Of a DNA stretch of 64,000 nt, positions 27,766 to 37,264 are shown in pieces; position 1 is the first letter of the stretch, and every line of letters starts with the position of its first letter. Below the pieces are notes generated by a model. It was not told where the DNA came from. It did no database searches and saw only the letters and a list, made by a program, of their open reading frames with translations. The DNA is from Hydractinia symbiolongicarpus (Eukaryota > Cnidaria > Hydrozoa > Anthoathecata > Hydractiniidae): contig NC_079885.1 in the NCBI RefSeq assembly GCF_029227915.1, positions 28,399,001 to 28,463,000 of the forward strand, given 5' to 3'. A program made the position numbers and the translations under genes.

Positions 27766-30507
27766 TGAACTGATTTTGGACTTTGACCTCAAAAATGTGA
27801 TAAGTGAGCCAACTGGACCCAAGAAATGACATTCTTCTTAATTTGACATGATTGCCGCAACTCAGCGATTACACTGGTCGCTTTTTGAAGAGCTTCATTT
27901 AAAAATTTAGATAAATAAGTCTTTTTTTACGGTTGGACCAATCCTAGACGTTAGCGCGCGCTGAAGAAAGAGAGGCAGTTTTAAAAACTACATTTCATTG
28001 ACTTTCTAACGGCATCAGTCCGTTTCAATTACAACGGAGGCGTCACACATTCGTACCAACATGTATTTAGTGATTTTTTTCCGATATTCTTAATTTGACG
28101 TGATTGCTGCAATTTAGCGATTACACTCGGCCCAATGGTAGCGCTTCACTTAAAAATTTAGAAAAAATAAGTCATTTTTTACTGTGGGACCAATCCTAGC
28201 CGTTAGCCCGTGCTGAAGAAATAGAAACATTTTTAAAAACTACATTTCATTGACTTTCTAACGGTGTCAATCCGCTTGACTTACAACGGTTGCGTCACAT
28301 ATTCGTACCAACATGTATTTAGTGATTTTTTTCCGATATCACTAAGTTGTATCGCTTTTAACAGTAAAACGATTGACTGTGGGACTTAATTGAAGTGATT
28401 CCGGACTGTGACCTTACAAATGTAATAAATGAGACAATCGTACCCAAGGAATAAAATTCTTTTTAATTTGACATGTTTGCTGGAATTTACCGATTTCGCT
28501 GGGCGCTGTGGTAGCGCTTCATTTAAAAATTTAGATAAATAAGTCATTTTTTACGGTTGGACCAATCCCAGACGTTAGCACGCGCTGAAGAAAGAGTGGC
28601 AGTTTTAAAAACTACATTTCATTGACTTTCTAACGGCATCAGTCCGTTTCAATTACAACGGAGGCGTCACACATTCGTACCAACATGCATTTAGCGATAT
28701 TTTTCTGATTTTCCTAGGTTGCATCGCTTTTAACAGTGAAAGGATTGACTGTGGGACTTAATTGAACTGATTTTGGACTTTGACCACATAAATGTGATAA
28801 GTGAGCCAACTGGACCCCAAGAAATGACATTCTTCTTAATTTGACATGATTGCCGCAACTCAGCGATTACACTGGTCGCTGTTTGAAGCGCGTCATTAAA
28901 AAATTTAGAAAAATAAGTCATTTTTTACTGTGGGACGAATCCTAGCCGTTATCGCGCGCTGAAGAAATAGAGACAGTTTTAGAAGGTACATTTCAATGAA
29001 TTTCTAACGGTATGAGTCCCTTTGAGTTACAACGGTTGAGTCACATATTCGTACCAAAATGTATTTAGTGATTTTTTTCCGATATTACTAAGTTGTATCG
29101 CCTTTAACAGTGAAACGATTGACTGTGGGACTTAATTGAACTGATTTTGGACTTTGACCTCAAAAATGTGATAAGTGAGCCAACTGGACCCAAGAAATGA
29201 CATTCTTCTTAATTTGACATGATTGCCGCAACTCAGCGATTACACTGGTCGCTTTTTGAAGAGGTTCATTTAAAAATTTAGATAAATAAGTCTTTTTTTA
29301 CGGTTGGACCAATCCTAGACGTTAGCACGCGCTGAAGAAAGAGAGGCAGTTTTAAAAACTACATTTCATTGACTTTCTAACGGCATCAGTCCGTTTCAAT
29401 TACAACGGAGGCGTCACACATTCGTACCAACATGTATTTAGTGATTTTTTTCCGATATTCTTAATTTGACGTGATTGCTGCAATTCAGCGATTACACTCG
29501 GCCCAATGGTAGCGCTTCACTTAAAAATTTAGAAAAAATAAGTCATTTTTTACTGTGGGACCAATCCTAGCCGTTAGCCCGTGCTGAAGAAATAGAAACA
29601 TTTTTAAAAACTACATTTCATTGACTTTCTAACGGTGTCAATCCGCTTGACTTACAACGGTTGCGTCACATATTCGTACCAACATGTATTTAGTGATTTT
29701 TTTCCGATATCACTAAGTTGTATCGCTTTTAACAGTAAAACGATTGACTGTGGGACTAAATTGAAGTGATTCCGGACTGTGACCTTACAAATGTAATAAA
29801 TGAGACAATCGTACCCAAGGAATAAAATTCTTTTTAATTTGACATGTTTGCTGGAATTTACCGATTTCGCTGGGCGCTGTGGTAGCGCTTCATTTAAAAA
29901 TTTAGATAAATAAGTCATTTTTTACGGTTGGACCAATCCCAGACGTTAGCACGCGCTGAAGAAAGAGAGGCAGTTTTAAAAACTACATTTCATTGACTTT
30001 CTAACGGCATCAGTCCGTTTCAATTACAACGGAGGCGTCACACATTCGTACCAACATGCATTTAGCGATATTTTTCTGATTTTACTAGGTTGCGTCGCTT
30101 TTAACAGTGAAAGGATTGACTGTGGGACTTAATTGAACTGATTTTGGACTTTGACCACATAAATGTGATAAGTGAGTCAACTGGACCCCAAGCAATGACA
30201 TTCTTCTTAATTTAACATGATTGCCGCAACTCAGCGATTACACTGGTCGCTGTTTGAAGCGCGTCATTAAAAAATTTAGAAAAATAAGTCATTTTTTACT
30301 GTGGGACGAATCCTAGCCGTTATCGCGCGCTGAAGAAATAGAGACAGTTTTAGAAGGTACATTTCAATGAATTTCTAACGGTATGAGTCCATTTGAGTTA
30401 CAACGGTTGTGTCACATATTCGTACCAAAATGTATTTAGTGATTTTTTTCCTATATTACTAAGTTGTATCGCCTTTAACAGTGAAACGATTGACTGTGGG
30501 ACTTAAT
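27766..30507 (+). repeat. HOR block, 1,371-bp tandem duplication with shared deletion junction
   Basis: CTTTGACCTC at 27,781 recurs at 29,152. The unusual junction CCGATATTCTTAATTTGACG at 28,081 recurs at 29,452. At this junction most of the monomer's 3' half is deleted, so the unit is not a whole number of monomers (about 3.7). Because both copies carry the same deletion, the deletion came before the duplication. Confidence 0.85.
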
Positions 30508-33220
30508 TGAAGTGATTCTGGACTGCGACCGTATAAATGTGATAAATGAGCCAATTGGACTCCAAGGAATAACATTCTTCTTAATTTGACGTGATTGCTG
30601 CAATTCAGCGATTACACTCGGCCCAATGGTAGCGCTTCATTTAAAAATTTAGAAAAAATAAGTGATTTTTTACTGTGGGACCAGTCCGAGCCGTTAGCCC
30701 GCGCTGAAGAAATAGAGACAGTTTCAAATACTACATTTCATTGACTTTCTAATGGTATTAGTCCGTTTCAACTACAACGGTTGCGTCACATATTCGTACC
30801 AACATGTATTTAGTGATTTTTTTCCATTATTACTAAGTTGTATTGCTTGTGACAGTGAAACGATTGACTGTGGGACTTAATTGAAGTGATTCTGGACTGC
30901 GACCGTATAAATGTGATAAATGAGCCAATTGGATTCCAAGGAATAACATTCTTGTTAATTTGACGTGATTGCTGCAATTCACCGATTACACTCGGCCCAA
31001 TGGTAGCGCTTCACTTAAAAATTTAGAAAAAATAAGTCATTTTTTACTGTGGGACCAATCCTAGCCGTTAGCCCGCGCTGAAGAAATAGAAACATTTTTA
31101 AAAAGTACATTTCATTGACTTTCTAACGGTGTCAATCCGCTTGACTTACAACGGTTGCGTCACATATTCGTACCAACATGTATTTAGTGATTTTTTTCCG
31201 ATATCACTAAGTTGTATCGCTTTTAACAGTAAAACGATTGTCTGTGGGACTTAATTGAAGTGATTCTGGACTGTGGCCTTACAAATGTAATAAATGAGAC
31301 AATCGTACCCAAGGAATTAAATTCTTTTTAATTTGACATGTTTGCAGAAATTTACCGATTTCGCTGGGCGCTGTGGTAGCGCTTCATTTAAAAATTTAGA
31401 TAAATGAGTCATTTTTTACGGTTGGACCAATTCCAGACGTTAGCACGCGCTGAAGAAAGAGAGACAGTTTTAAAAACTACATTTCATTGACTTTCTAACG
31501 GCATCAGTCCGTTTCAATTACAACGGTTGCGTCACATATTCGTACCAACATGCATTTAGCGATATTTTTCTGATTTTACTAGGTTGCATCGCTTTTAACA
31601 GTGAAAGGACTGACTGTGGGACTTAATTGAACTGATTTTGGACTTTGACCTCATAAATGTGATAAATGAGACAATTGGACCCAAGGAATAACATTCTTTT
31701 TAATTTGACATGATTGCTGGAATTTACCGATTTCGCTGGGCGCTGTGGTAGGGATTCACTTAGAAATTTAGATAAATAAGTCATTTTTTACGGTGGGACC
31801 AATCCTAGCCGTGAGCGTGCGTTGAAGAAATAGAAACATTTTTAAAAACTACATTTCATTGAATTTCTAACGGTGTCAATCCGCTTGACTTACAACGGTT
31901 GCGTCACATATTTGTACCAACATGTATTTAGTGATTTTTTTCCGATATTACTAAGTTGTATTGCTTTTGACAGTGAAACGATTGACTGTGGGACTTAATT
32001 GAAGTGATTCTGGACTGTGACCTTATAAATGTGATAAATGAGTCAATTGGATTCCAAGGAATAACATTCTTCTTAATTTGACATGATTGCTGCAATTCAG
32101 CGATTACACTCGGCCCAATGGTAGCGCTTCTCCTAAAAATTTAGATAAAATAAGTCATTTTTTACTGTGGGACCAATCCTAGCAGTTAGCGCGGACTGAA
32201 GAAATAGAGACAGTTTCAAAAACTACATTTCATTGACTTTCTAACGGTGTCAATCCGCTTATCTTACAACGGTTGCGTCACGTATTCGTACCAACATGTA
32301 TTTAGTGATTCTTTTCCGATATTACTAAGTTGTATTTCTTTTCACTGTAAAACGATTGACTGTGGGACTTAATTGAAGTGATTCTGTACTGTGACCTTAT
32401 ATATGTGATAAATGAGCCAATTGGACTTCAAGAAATAACATTCTTCTTAATTTGACATGATTGCTGGAATTCAGCGATTACACTCGGCCCAATGGTAGCG
32501 CTTCTCCTAAAAATTTAGATAAAATAAGTCATTTTTTACTGTGGGACCAATCCTAGCCGTTAGAGCGGGCTGAAGAAATAGAGACAGTTTCAAAAACTAC
32601 ATTTCATTGACTCTCTAACGGTGTAAATCCGCTTAACTTAAAACGGTTGCGTCACGTTTTCGTACTAACATGTATTTAGTGATTTTTTTCCGATATTACT
32701 AAGTTGTATTTCTTTTGACAGTGAAACGATTGACTGTGAGACTTAATTGAAGTGATTCTGCACTGTGACCTTATAAATGTGATAAATGAGCCAATTGGAC
32801 TTCAAGGAATAATATTCTTCTTAATTTGACATGATTGCTGGAATTCAGCGATTACACTCGGCCTTATGGTAGCGCTTCACTTAAAAATTTATATAAAATA
32901 AGTCATTTTTTACTGTGGGACCAATCCTAGCCGTTAGCCCGCACTGAAGAAAGAGAAACAGTTTTAAAAACTACATTTCATTGACTCTCTAACGGTATCA
33001 GTCCGTTTCAATTACAACGGTTGCGTCACATATTCGTACCAACATGTATTTAGCGATATTTTTCTGATTTTACTAAGTTGTATCGCTTTTAACAGTGAAA
33101 CGATTGACTGTGGGACTTAATTGAACTGATCTTGGACTGTGACCTTATAAATTTGATAAGTGAGACAATTGGACTGCAAGATGTAACATTCTTCTTAATT
33201 TGACATGATTGCCGGAATTC

Positions 33221-33263
33221 TTTTCTTTTCTTTTCAATTTATTTAAAGTCGATTATTCACATA
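33221..33263 (-). other. LINE-1 3' end: poly(A) signal and (GAAAA)n tail
   Basis: Read on the minus strand, this is TATGTGAATAATCGAC, then TTTAAATAAATTG, then three to four AAAAG units ending against satellite DNA at 33,220. AATAAA lies at 33,243-33,238. A simple-repeat tail at the junction with the target is the hallmark of a LINE 3' end. The same ATCGAC...TTAAATAAA order appears at 50,529-50,543. Confidence 0.82.
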
Positions 33264-33273
33264 CTAGCCGGGA

Positions 33274-33297
33274 AACCCGGCGTCGAAACGCCGGGTT
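33274..33297 (-). terminator. Helitron A 3' subterminal hairpin
   Basis: Perfect 9-bp inverted repeat with a 6-nt loop (TCGAAA on the plus strand), 6 nt from the CTAG end. In Helitrons this hairpin is thought to signal the end of rolling-circle transfer. That role is family knowledge; the structure is seen directly. It is a transposition terminator, not a transcription terminator. Confidence 0.78.
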
Positions 33298-33339
33298 AAG
33301 CCACAAGTACAGGTGTGATCCGGCATTGAACACTCTGTG

Positions 33340-34030
33340 GAGCGCTTAATAAGAGCTGTAAACTGTCCCACACGATCAGGTGGAGCGCTTTAGTACAGGT
33401 ATACAGTATGTCGTTAATCATTTGAAGCGCATACAACATTATAGTGTGCGACTGTAACATATTTTTCAAAAAATAACTTTCCCGCAACGATAACTGATAT
33501 AAAAACAGAGTTTACAAAGTGTTGTTACTCCATCATAGCAAAAACAATCGGTCAATATTATTTTATTTTGTGGAAAAGTCTTTTTAAAAGTTAAAAAATT
33601 AATCGTGACACTGGGCTGAGCGCTTAGTACAGTTAAACCGTGTTGTACAGCGTATAGTAATAATACCCTTTTGAAAAAAACTTTCTCGCAGACACAGGGC
33701 TGAGCGGTTAGTCCAGGCGTGATTCCCAAGAAAGTTTAAAAATTAATTGTCACAGTGGTGGGCTGACCTTAGTATATACAGGTAAACGGTGTTGCACATG
33801 CCCATAGGCGTAACAGCCTTTTACAAAAAACAGTCTGTTTTTAACACTGGGCTAACCGCTTAGTACAGTTAAACACAGTTGAACAGGCGCATAAGGCGTA
33901 TTACCCTTTTCCAAAAATGTTCATTGCAACTTCGGTTTAAATAAAAACACAGGGAACAGCCTGTCGTTACTCGTCCAGCCAAAACAATCGCTCAGCCATT
34001 TCATTTGCAGAAAAAGTTTGCAGAAAAATA
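33340..34030. repeat. Degenerate internal repeats of Helitron A
   Basis: A motif close to GGGCTGAGCGCTTAGTACAG recurs in diverged form at about 33,340, 33,383, 33,618, 33,702, 33,763 and 33,853. It is usually followed by a GTTAAAC-like stretch, GTGTTG and a TACCCTTTT run. A longer pair of related copies (about 33,383-33,590 and 33,853-34,030) shares AAAACAATCG and a GTTACTC segment. The spacing is irregular. Origin unknown; it could be cargo acquired by the Helitron. Confidence 0.6.
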
Positions 34031-34039
34031 ATAAAATAT

Positions 34040-34270
34040 GTAGCTATACCTAGCTAGCTAACTGCATTTAGCATAAAAATTATATATTGCTTAAGAATAT
34101 TGTTGTAGCCAAACTGCATTTTTATACTTTCACTTTTTAAGGAGCTAGCTAAATAGCCACAGCCTCAACATAAAAATAAATGTTGGCTAGGATAAAAAGC
34201 TCTTATACCATACAGAATAGCAATAAGTGAGGCTCTAGCTAGCTAGTAGCTATAGCTAGCTAATCTTCGT
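34040..34270. repeat. TAGC/GCTA-rich palindromic tract
   Basis: Short runs of TAGC and AGCT recur (for example CTAGCTAGCTAA near 34,050, GAGCTAGCTAAATAGC near 34,142 and CTCTAGCTAGCTAGTAGC near 34,233). The runs are self-complementary and could fold. They occur only inside Helitron A, not in the satellite or the LINEs. No function is evident. Confidence 0.6.
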
Positions 34271-34682
34271 TCCTAGCCAAACATCCTAAAACTGGTGCGT
34301 TTAAGATCTGTACGTGGCTAAAAAACGTGACAATATATTTATCCTAACATTGAAAACAAACAGAAAACAAATATTACAAATATATAAGGTTTTTAGAAGA
34401 TAAAAAAGTCAAACAGGCCTACAAACCTCACACACTGACCACAAACACGACCATTATCAAAATGGCCTTCGTTCCGCGAAGATCTTGGATTCTTTCTGGT
34501 CGCGAAAATCTTGGTTTTTTTTTAAAGAATCAGGCGTTGTGAATGGTGTTCCACGCGCGAGCGGTCAAAACAAAGTCGGTAAAAATATATCGCATTTGAT
34601 ATTCGTGTTTCCGTAACATCATTTTTTAACTCAGCGGGGGGTCCGCGCAGAGACAGACAAAATACGGCTATTATTAAAGAGA

Positions 34683-34859
34683 CTAGTCGTTACCCGTGGA
34701 AAAATCCACGGGATCGGCCGTCCTTTATATTAACCCGTCGCAACAAAGTGGATAAAAATATATCGCATTTGATATTCGTGTTTCCGTAACATCATTTTCT
34801 AACTCAGCGGGGGGTCCGCGCAGAGACAGACAGACGGAATACGGCTATTATTATAGAGA
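34683..34859 (-). mobile_element. Helitron B: 177-bp non-autonomous Helitron, tandem with A
   Basis: On the minus strand it begins TCTCTATAATAATAGCC (34,859), preceded by A, and ends ACGACTAG (34,683). An 8-bp stem (CCCGTGGA/TCCACGGG) with a 4-nt loop at 34,693-34,712 lies 6 nt before CTAG, the same spacing as in Helitron A. About 115 bp of its 5' end is nearly the same as that of A: the TCTGTCTCTGCGCGGACC segment and the GATGTTACGGAAACACG segment. At 177 bp it is little more than the two termini. It joins A directly with no base between the CTAG of B and the TC of A. Confidence 0.85.
34693..34712 (-). terminator. Helitron B 3' subterminal hairpin
   Basis: Perfect 8-bp inverted repeat (CCCGTGGA/TCCACGGG) with a 4-nt loop, 6 nt from the CTAG end of Helitron B. 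Same position as in Helitron A but unrelated stem sequence. Presumed rolling-circle transposition terminator. Confidence 0.78.
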
Positions 34860-34984
34860 TTTACAATTGTTTCCAAAAAAAAAGTAATTAAGAAAACTAA
34901 TCTAAATCGACTAAATTTTTTTTATGTTTACAATTAAATAAAATCATTTTTTTTATATATATAAACAATAATAACAACAAAGTT
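34860..34984 (-). other. LINE-1 3' UTR, proximal part
   Basis: AT-rich, non-coding sequence between the RT stop codon and the Helitron insertion point. On the minus strand it contains CGATTTAGATTAGTTTTC, which resembles the GATTTAAATTAGTTATTT start of the LINE fragment at 50,494. The distal 43 bp of the same UTR lie beyond the Helitrons at 33,221-33,263. Confidence 0.75.
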
Positions 34985-37261
34985 CTATAAAGGGACCTTA
35001 CATTCATCACAGTTACATTTAGATCCGTCCCACATTTTAATCATGCTTTTAAAAACTTTAAGGTTGTCACATTGTTTCAAATGTGATGGTAGGTTATTCC
35101 AAATCTTTGGTCCCAGGGCTGATAAGCTATTAGTTCCAAAAGTCGCGGTCCTTTTCCTTGAGACTACCAATTTATTTGTATTTTGTTCTCTGACTGTCCT
35201 ACCGTTATCATTTAAACAAAATATATCTTTCATAAAAAGAGGGCTGCTGTTATTTATAGTTTTAGAGATTTCTATACACAATGACCGTAAGCGATTTACA
35301 TTCATGTGACTCTTGCTGGAATTTTTAAGTAAATTTTCGTATGTACTTACCGTATCATTATACAGAAATCTTAATGCTCGTTTTTGTATCATTTCGACTT
35401 TAGATAAAGATTTAGAAGAAGAAAAATGCCATATAAGGGAACAATAATTGAAATTTGCGTAGATAAAACTTTGAACTAAAATATATTTTGCTTGAAAGGA
35501 TAAGAAACTTCTAAATCGAAATAAGGCATTTAGTTGGGCTGATGCTTTGCGACACAAATCACTAACGTGTCTGTCAAAATTTAATTTATTGTCTATAGTC
35601 ACACCTAGTAATTTCACGTTATTTTCACTTTCAATAGTTTTATTTCCTATATTAAATTTTAGACCTAAATTATCTGCCTTATTCTTTGTCAGAATTATCG
35701 AGTGAAACTTTTCAGGGTTTGCAATCATTTTATTCTCTTTTAACCAGGAGAGGGCAGTTTTAGCTTCGTTTTCTAAAGTATTTATCAAATTAGGAATAGA
35801 ATTTGAGAAGTTGGATATTGTGTTATCATCAGCGTAATTATGTAGCTTATATTTTTCTATAAAAAGAAACAAATCATTTATAAATATATTGAATATGATA
35901 GGTCCCAAAATAGAACCTTGTGGTACACCAGATAAGATAATTTGAAATAGACTATAGATCCCATTTATTTGAGTGGCTTGCTCTCTATCAGTAAGATAAG
36001 ATAGAATGAATTGAAGAGACTTATTGTCAAATCCATAAGCAGCTAGTTTCGCAATTAGTAAGTCATGTGGTACACAGTCAAAAGCTTTTGAAAGATCCAT
36101 CAAGATCGCACCCACCACATAATTCTTATCAAGTTTACTCTTCCATCCCTCTATTAAGCGAATTAGTACTTGTTGGGTACTATAGCATTTCCTATAGGCG
36201 GAGAGAAAGGTCGACAATTTTGATTCCATATAAGCGGTTATTTGTTCTTTCATAACCCTTTCGTAAAATTTAGAAAAAACATTTAAAACACTGACAGGCC
36301 TGTAGTTTGATATTTTAGTTTTATCTTTTCCTCCCTTATCCAATGGCGTTACAGCAGCTCGCTTAGCTTTGCTTGGAAATTTGTTTGAAACTATGCTACT
36401 ATTTATAGCATCTGTTAGTGGCGTTACTAGGTGCCTTTTTGCTAATTTTGTCAGCTTTGATGGTATTGTATCTTCACCTGTTGATACTTTGGTGTTTAAA
36501 TCATTAAACAGTTTAGAAATTGTATTTTCATCAACTTCTTGGAATGTGAAGTTCTCATTGTTGTTAGAATCATTGATTTCCTTTATTTTAATGATACTTG
36601 GATGATTTTCAAAACTATCAACAATTTCTTCAATCATTTTTGACTTATCATTTACATTCTCATATTTTATAGGATTTGGTTTCATGCCACAAGAATTTTC
36701 TAAAATATTGATGTAGTATTCGTTAAAAAGTTTGGTTAGCTGTTTTTTATCAGTAACTAAACTTTCATTTTGAACGATCGCTATATCTTCTTTGCTTATT
36801 CCACTTTTATTTGATATCAAGGGTTTAACAGTTTCCCAAAACGTTTTTTTGGAAATAAAACCTGATTCTGTTACCCTTTTGAAATGGTTTTTGATAGCCT
36901 TTTTGCGTAAATTTACACACTTGTTTCTCTGTTTCTTGTACGTGATTTTGTTTTCAGAAGTAGGATTTTTATTGTATTTATTTTTGAACCTAGACCTTGT
37001 ATATATTGCCTTTTTTAACTCTTTTGTCATAAATGGTGCCTCGTTTCCACGCAGAGTTTTTTGCTTCTGTGGGGCATGCTTTTCTATGATAGATGTGAAA
37101 ACATTGATGAGGTTTTCATAATTTAGTTCAGGATCTTTACTATTACAAATAAAATTTGCGTTCTCAACATCACGTAAAAAGTTGGCTTCATTAAAATTTT
37201 TGTAACTTCTGTAAATAATTTTCTTGGATGCTAAGCGTGCTAAATGAGATTTTAAAAAAAA
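34985..37261 (-). CDS. Reverse transcriptase of CR1/jockey-like LINE (5'-truncated ORF2 protein)
   Basis: RNA-dependent DNA polymerase that copies LINE RNA at a nicked chromosomal target. The frame is open for 758 codons from the truncated 5' end to the stop at 34,985. The first Met is at 37,030 (681 aa), but 77 codons upstream are also open and fit the family: a YKNFNEANFLRDV segment, then KHAPQKQKTLRGNEAPFM, the usual linker between endonuclease and RT. The Met is therefore internal and no true start survives. Counting from that Met: NYRPVSVLN near 242, motif A MDLSKAFD at 311-318 (catalytic Asp312), SGVPQGSILGP at 367-377, intact YADD at 399-402 (nt 35,825-35,836), LLGVTID at 474-480, and a C-terminal Cys cluster GSKCNCDEC. 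The catalytic residues are intact and there are no stops, so the insertion is relatively young. Without a promoter or endonuclease it is unlikely to be mobile on its own. Confidence 0.93.
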   Translation of the reverse strand, partial: FFLKSHLARLASKKIIYRSYKNFNEANFLRDVENANFICNSKDPELNYENLINVFTSIIEKHAPQKQKTLRGNEAPFMTKELKKAIYTRSRFKNKYNKNPTSENKITYKKQRNKCVNLRKKAIKNHFKRVTESGFISKKTFWETVKPLISNKSGISKEDIAIVQNESLVTDKKQLTKLFNEYYINILENSCGMKPNPIKYENVNDKSKMIEEIVDSFENHPSIIKIKEINDSNNNENFTFQEVDENTISKLFNDLNTKVSTGEDTIPSKLTKLAKRHLVTPLTDAINSSIVSNKFPSKAKRAAVTPLDKGGKDKTKISNYRPVSVLNVFSKFYERVMKEQITAYMESKLSTFLSAYRKCYSTQQVLIRLIEGWKSKLDKNYVVGAILMDLSKAFDCVPHDLLIAKLAAYGFDNKSLQFILSYLTDREQATQINGIYSLFQIILSGVPQGSILGPIIFNIFINDLFLFIEKYKLHNYADDNTISNFSNSIPNLINTLENEAKTALSWLKENKMIANPEKFHSIILTKNKADNLGLKFNIGNKTIESENNVKLLGVTIDNKLNFDRHVSDLCRKASAQLNALFRFRSFLSFQAKYILVQSFIYANFNYCSLIWHFSSSKSLSKVEMIQKRALRFLYNDTVSTYENLLKNSSKSHMNVNRLRSLCIEISKTINNSSPLFMKDIFCLNDNGRTVREQNTNKLVVSRKRTATFGTNSLSALGPKIWNNLPSHLKQCDNLKVFKSMIKMWDGSKCNCDECKVPL

Positions 37262-37264
37262 GCG

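Larger units (their letters stand above)
1..33220 (+). repeat. Left satellite array, ~372-bp monomer, forward orientation
   Basis: This is a head-to-tail tandem array of a monomer of about 372 bp, roughly 89 copies. The conserved landmark CGGTTGCGTCAC followed by ATTCGTACCAACATG recurs about every 372 bp (for example near 154 and 527). Other constant blocks are GACTGTGGGACTTAATTGAA and AATTTGACATGATTGCTG. Neighbouring monomers differ by substitutions and small indels, while some distant ones are nearly identical because blocks of several monomers were duplicated together. A 361-bp subtype lacks 11 bp of the GACAATTGGACCCAAG segment and is common between 5 and 15 kb. Several monomers carry large internal deletions. 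No coding capacity is credible here; the short minus-strand frames are by-products of the repeat. Stretches outside the named HOR blocks (4,793-9,005; 15,060-18,200; 30,510-33,220) hold ordinary diverged monomers and nothing else I can see. A centromeric or heterochromatic role is inference. Confidence 0.97.
33264..34682 (-). mobile_element. Helitron A: non-autonomous Helitron, 1,419 bp
   Basis: On the minus strand it begins TCTCTTTAATAATAGCC (34,682) and ends GGCTAG (33,264), matching the Helitron rule 5'-TC...CTRR-3'. A hairpin with a 9-bp stem (AACCCGGCG/CGCCGGGTT) and 6-nt loop at 33,274-33,297 lies 6 nt before the terminal CTAG, where the family places its terminator hairpin. The base after CTAG is T, as expected for insertion between A and T. 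There are no terminal inverted repeats and no target duplication. No Rep or helicase domain is present, so it is non-autonomous. The interior holds degenerate repeats (33,340-34,030) and a TAGC-rich tract. Its first ~115 bp nearly match Helitron B, which abuts it, but its 3' end differs. Two short minus-strand frames inside look spurious. Confidence 0.84.
33221..37264 (-). mobile_element. LINE-1: 5'-truncated CR1/jockey-like non-LTR retrotransposon
   Basis: The element interrupts a satellite monomer. The left flank ends GCCGGAATTC (33,220), and the monomer resumes at ATTCAGCGATTACAC (37,265), which leaves a 4-bp ATTC duplication (33,217-33,220 and 37,265-37,268). On the minus strand it has the C-terminal part of an EN-RT open frame, a short 3' UTR, a poly(A) signal (TTTATT at 33,238-33,243 on the plus strand) and a (GAAAA)n tail (33,221-33,235). 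The 5' part, including the endonuclease domain, is missing, as is usual after incomplete target-primed reverse transcription. The 3' UTR is split by a Helitron pair (33,264-34,859). Without it the element is about 2.45 kb with a 3' UTR of about 168 bp. A related 3' end lies at 50,494-50,562. Confidence 0.92.

Noticed and set aside
5606-29918. Recurrent minus-strand frames of 62-90 aa starting MTYLSKF in the left array
   Set aside because: They are the satellite read backwards. They begin at the repeated ATGACTTATTTATC, end at varied points because of indels, and show no sign of protein-level conservation.
33296-33729. Two short minus-strand frames inside Helitron A as captured genes
   Set aside because: They are 63 and 87 aa, low complexity, overlap the degenerate repeats, and show no motif I recognise.
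33264-34712. Hairpins as hammerhead ribozymes or MITE inverted repeats
   Set aside because: A CGAAAC string is present by the first hairpin, but the CTGATGA core is absent. The element ends are not inverted repeats of each other.
34570-34860. The ~115-bp direct repeat as LTRs or a tandem minisatellite
   Set aside because: The two copies lie at the 5' ends of two Helitrons, each followed by its own hairpin and CTAG end. There is no TG...CA, primer-binding site or polypurine tract.
35043-37121. Plus-strand frames of 62-109 aa across LINE-1
   Set aside because: They are antisense shadows of the reverse transcriptase frame.
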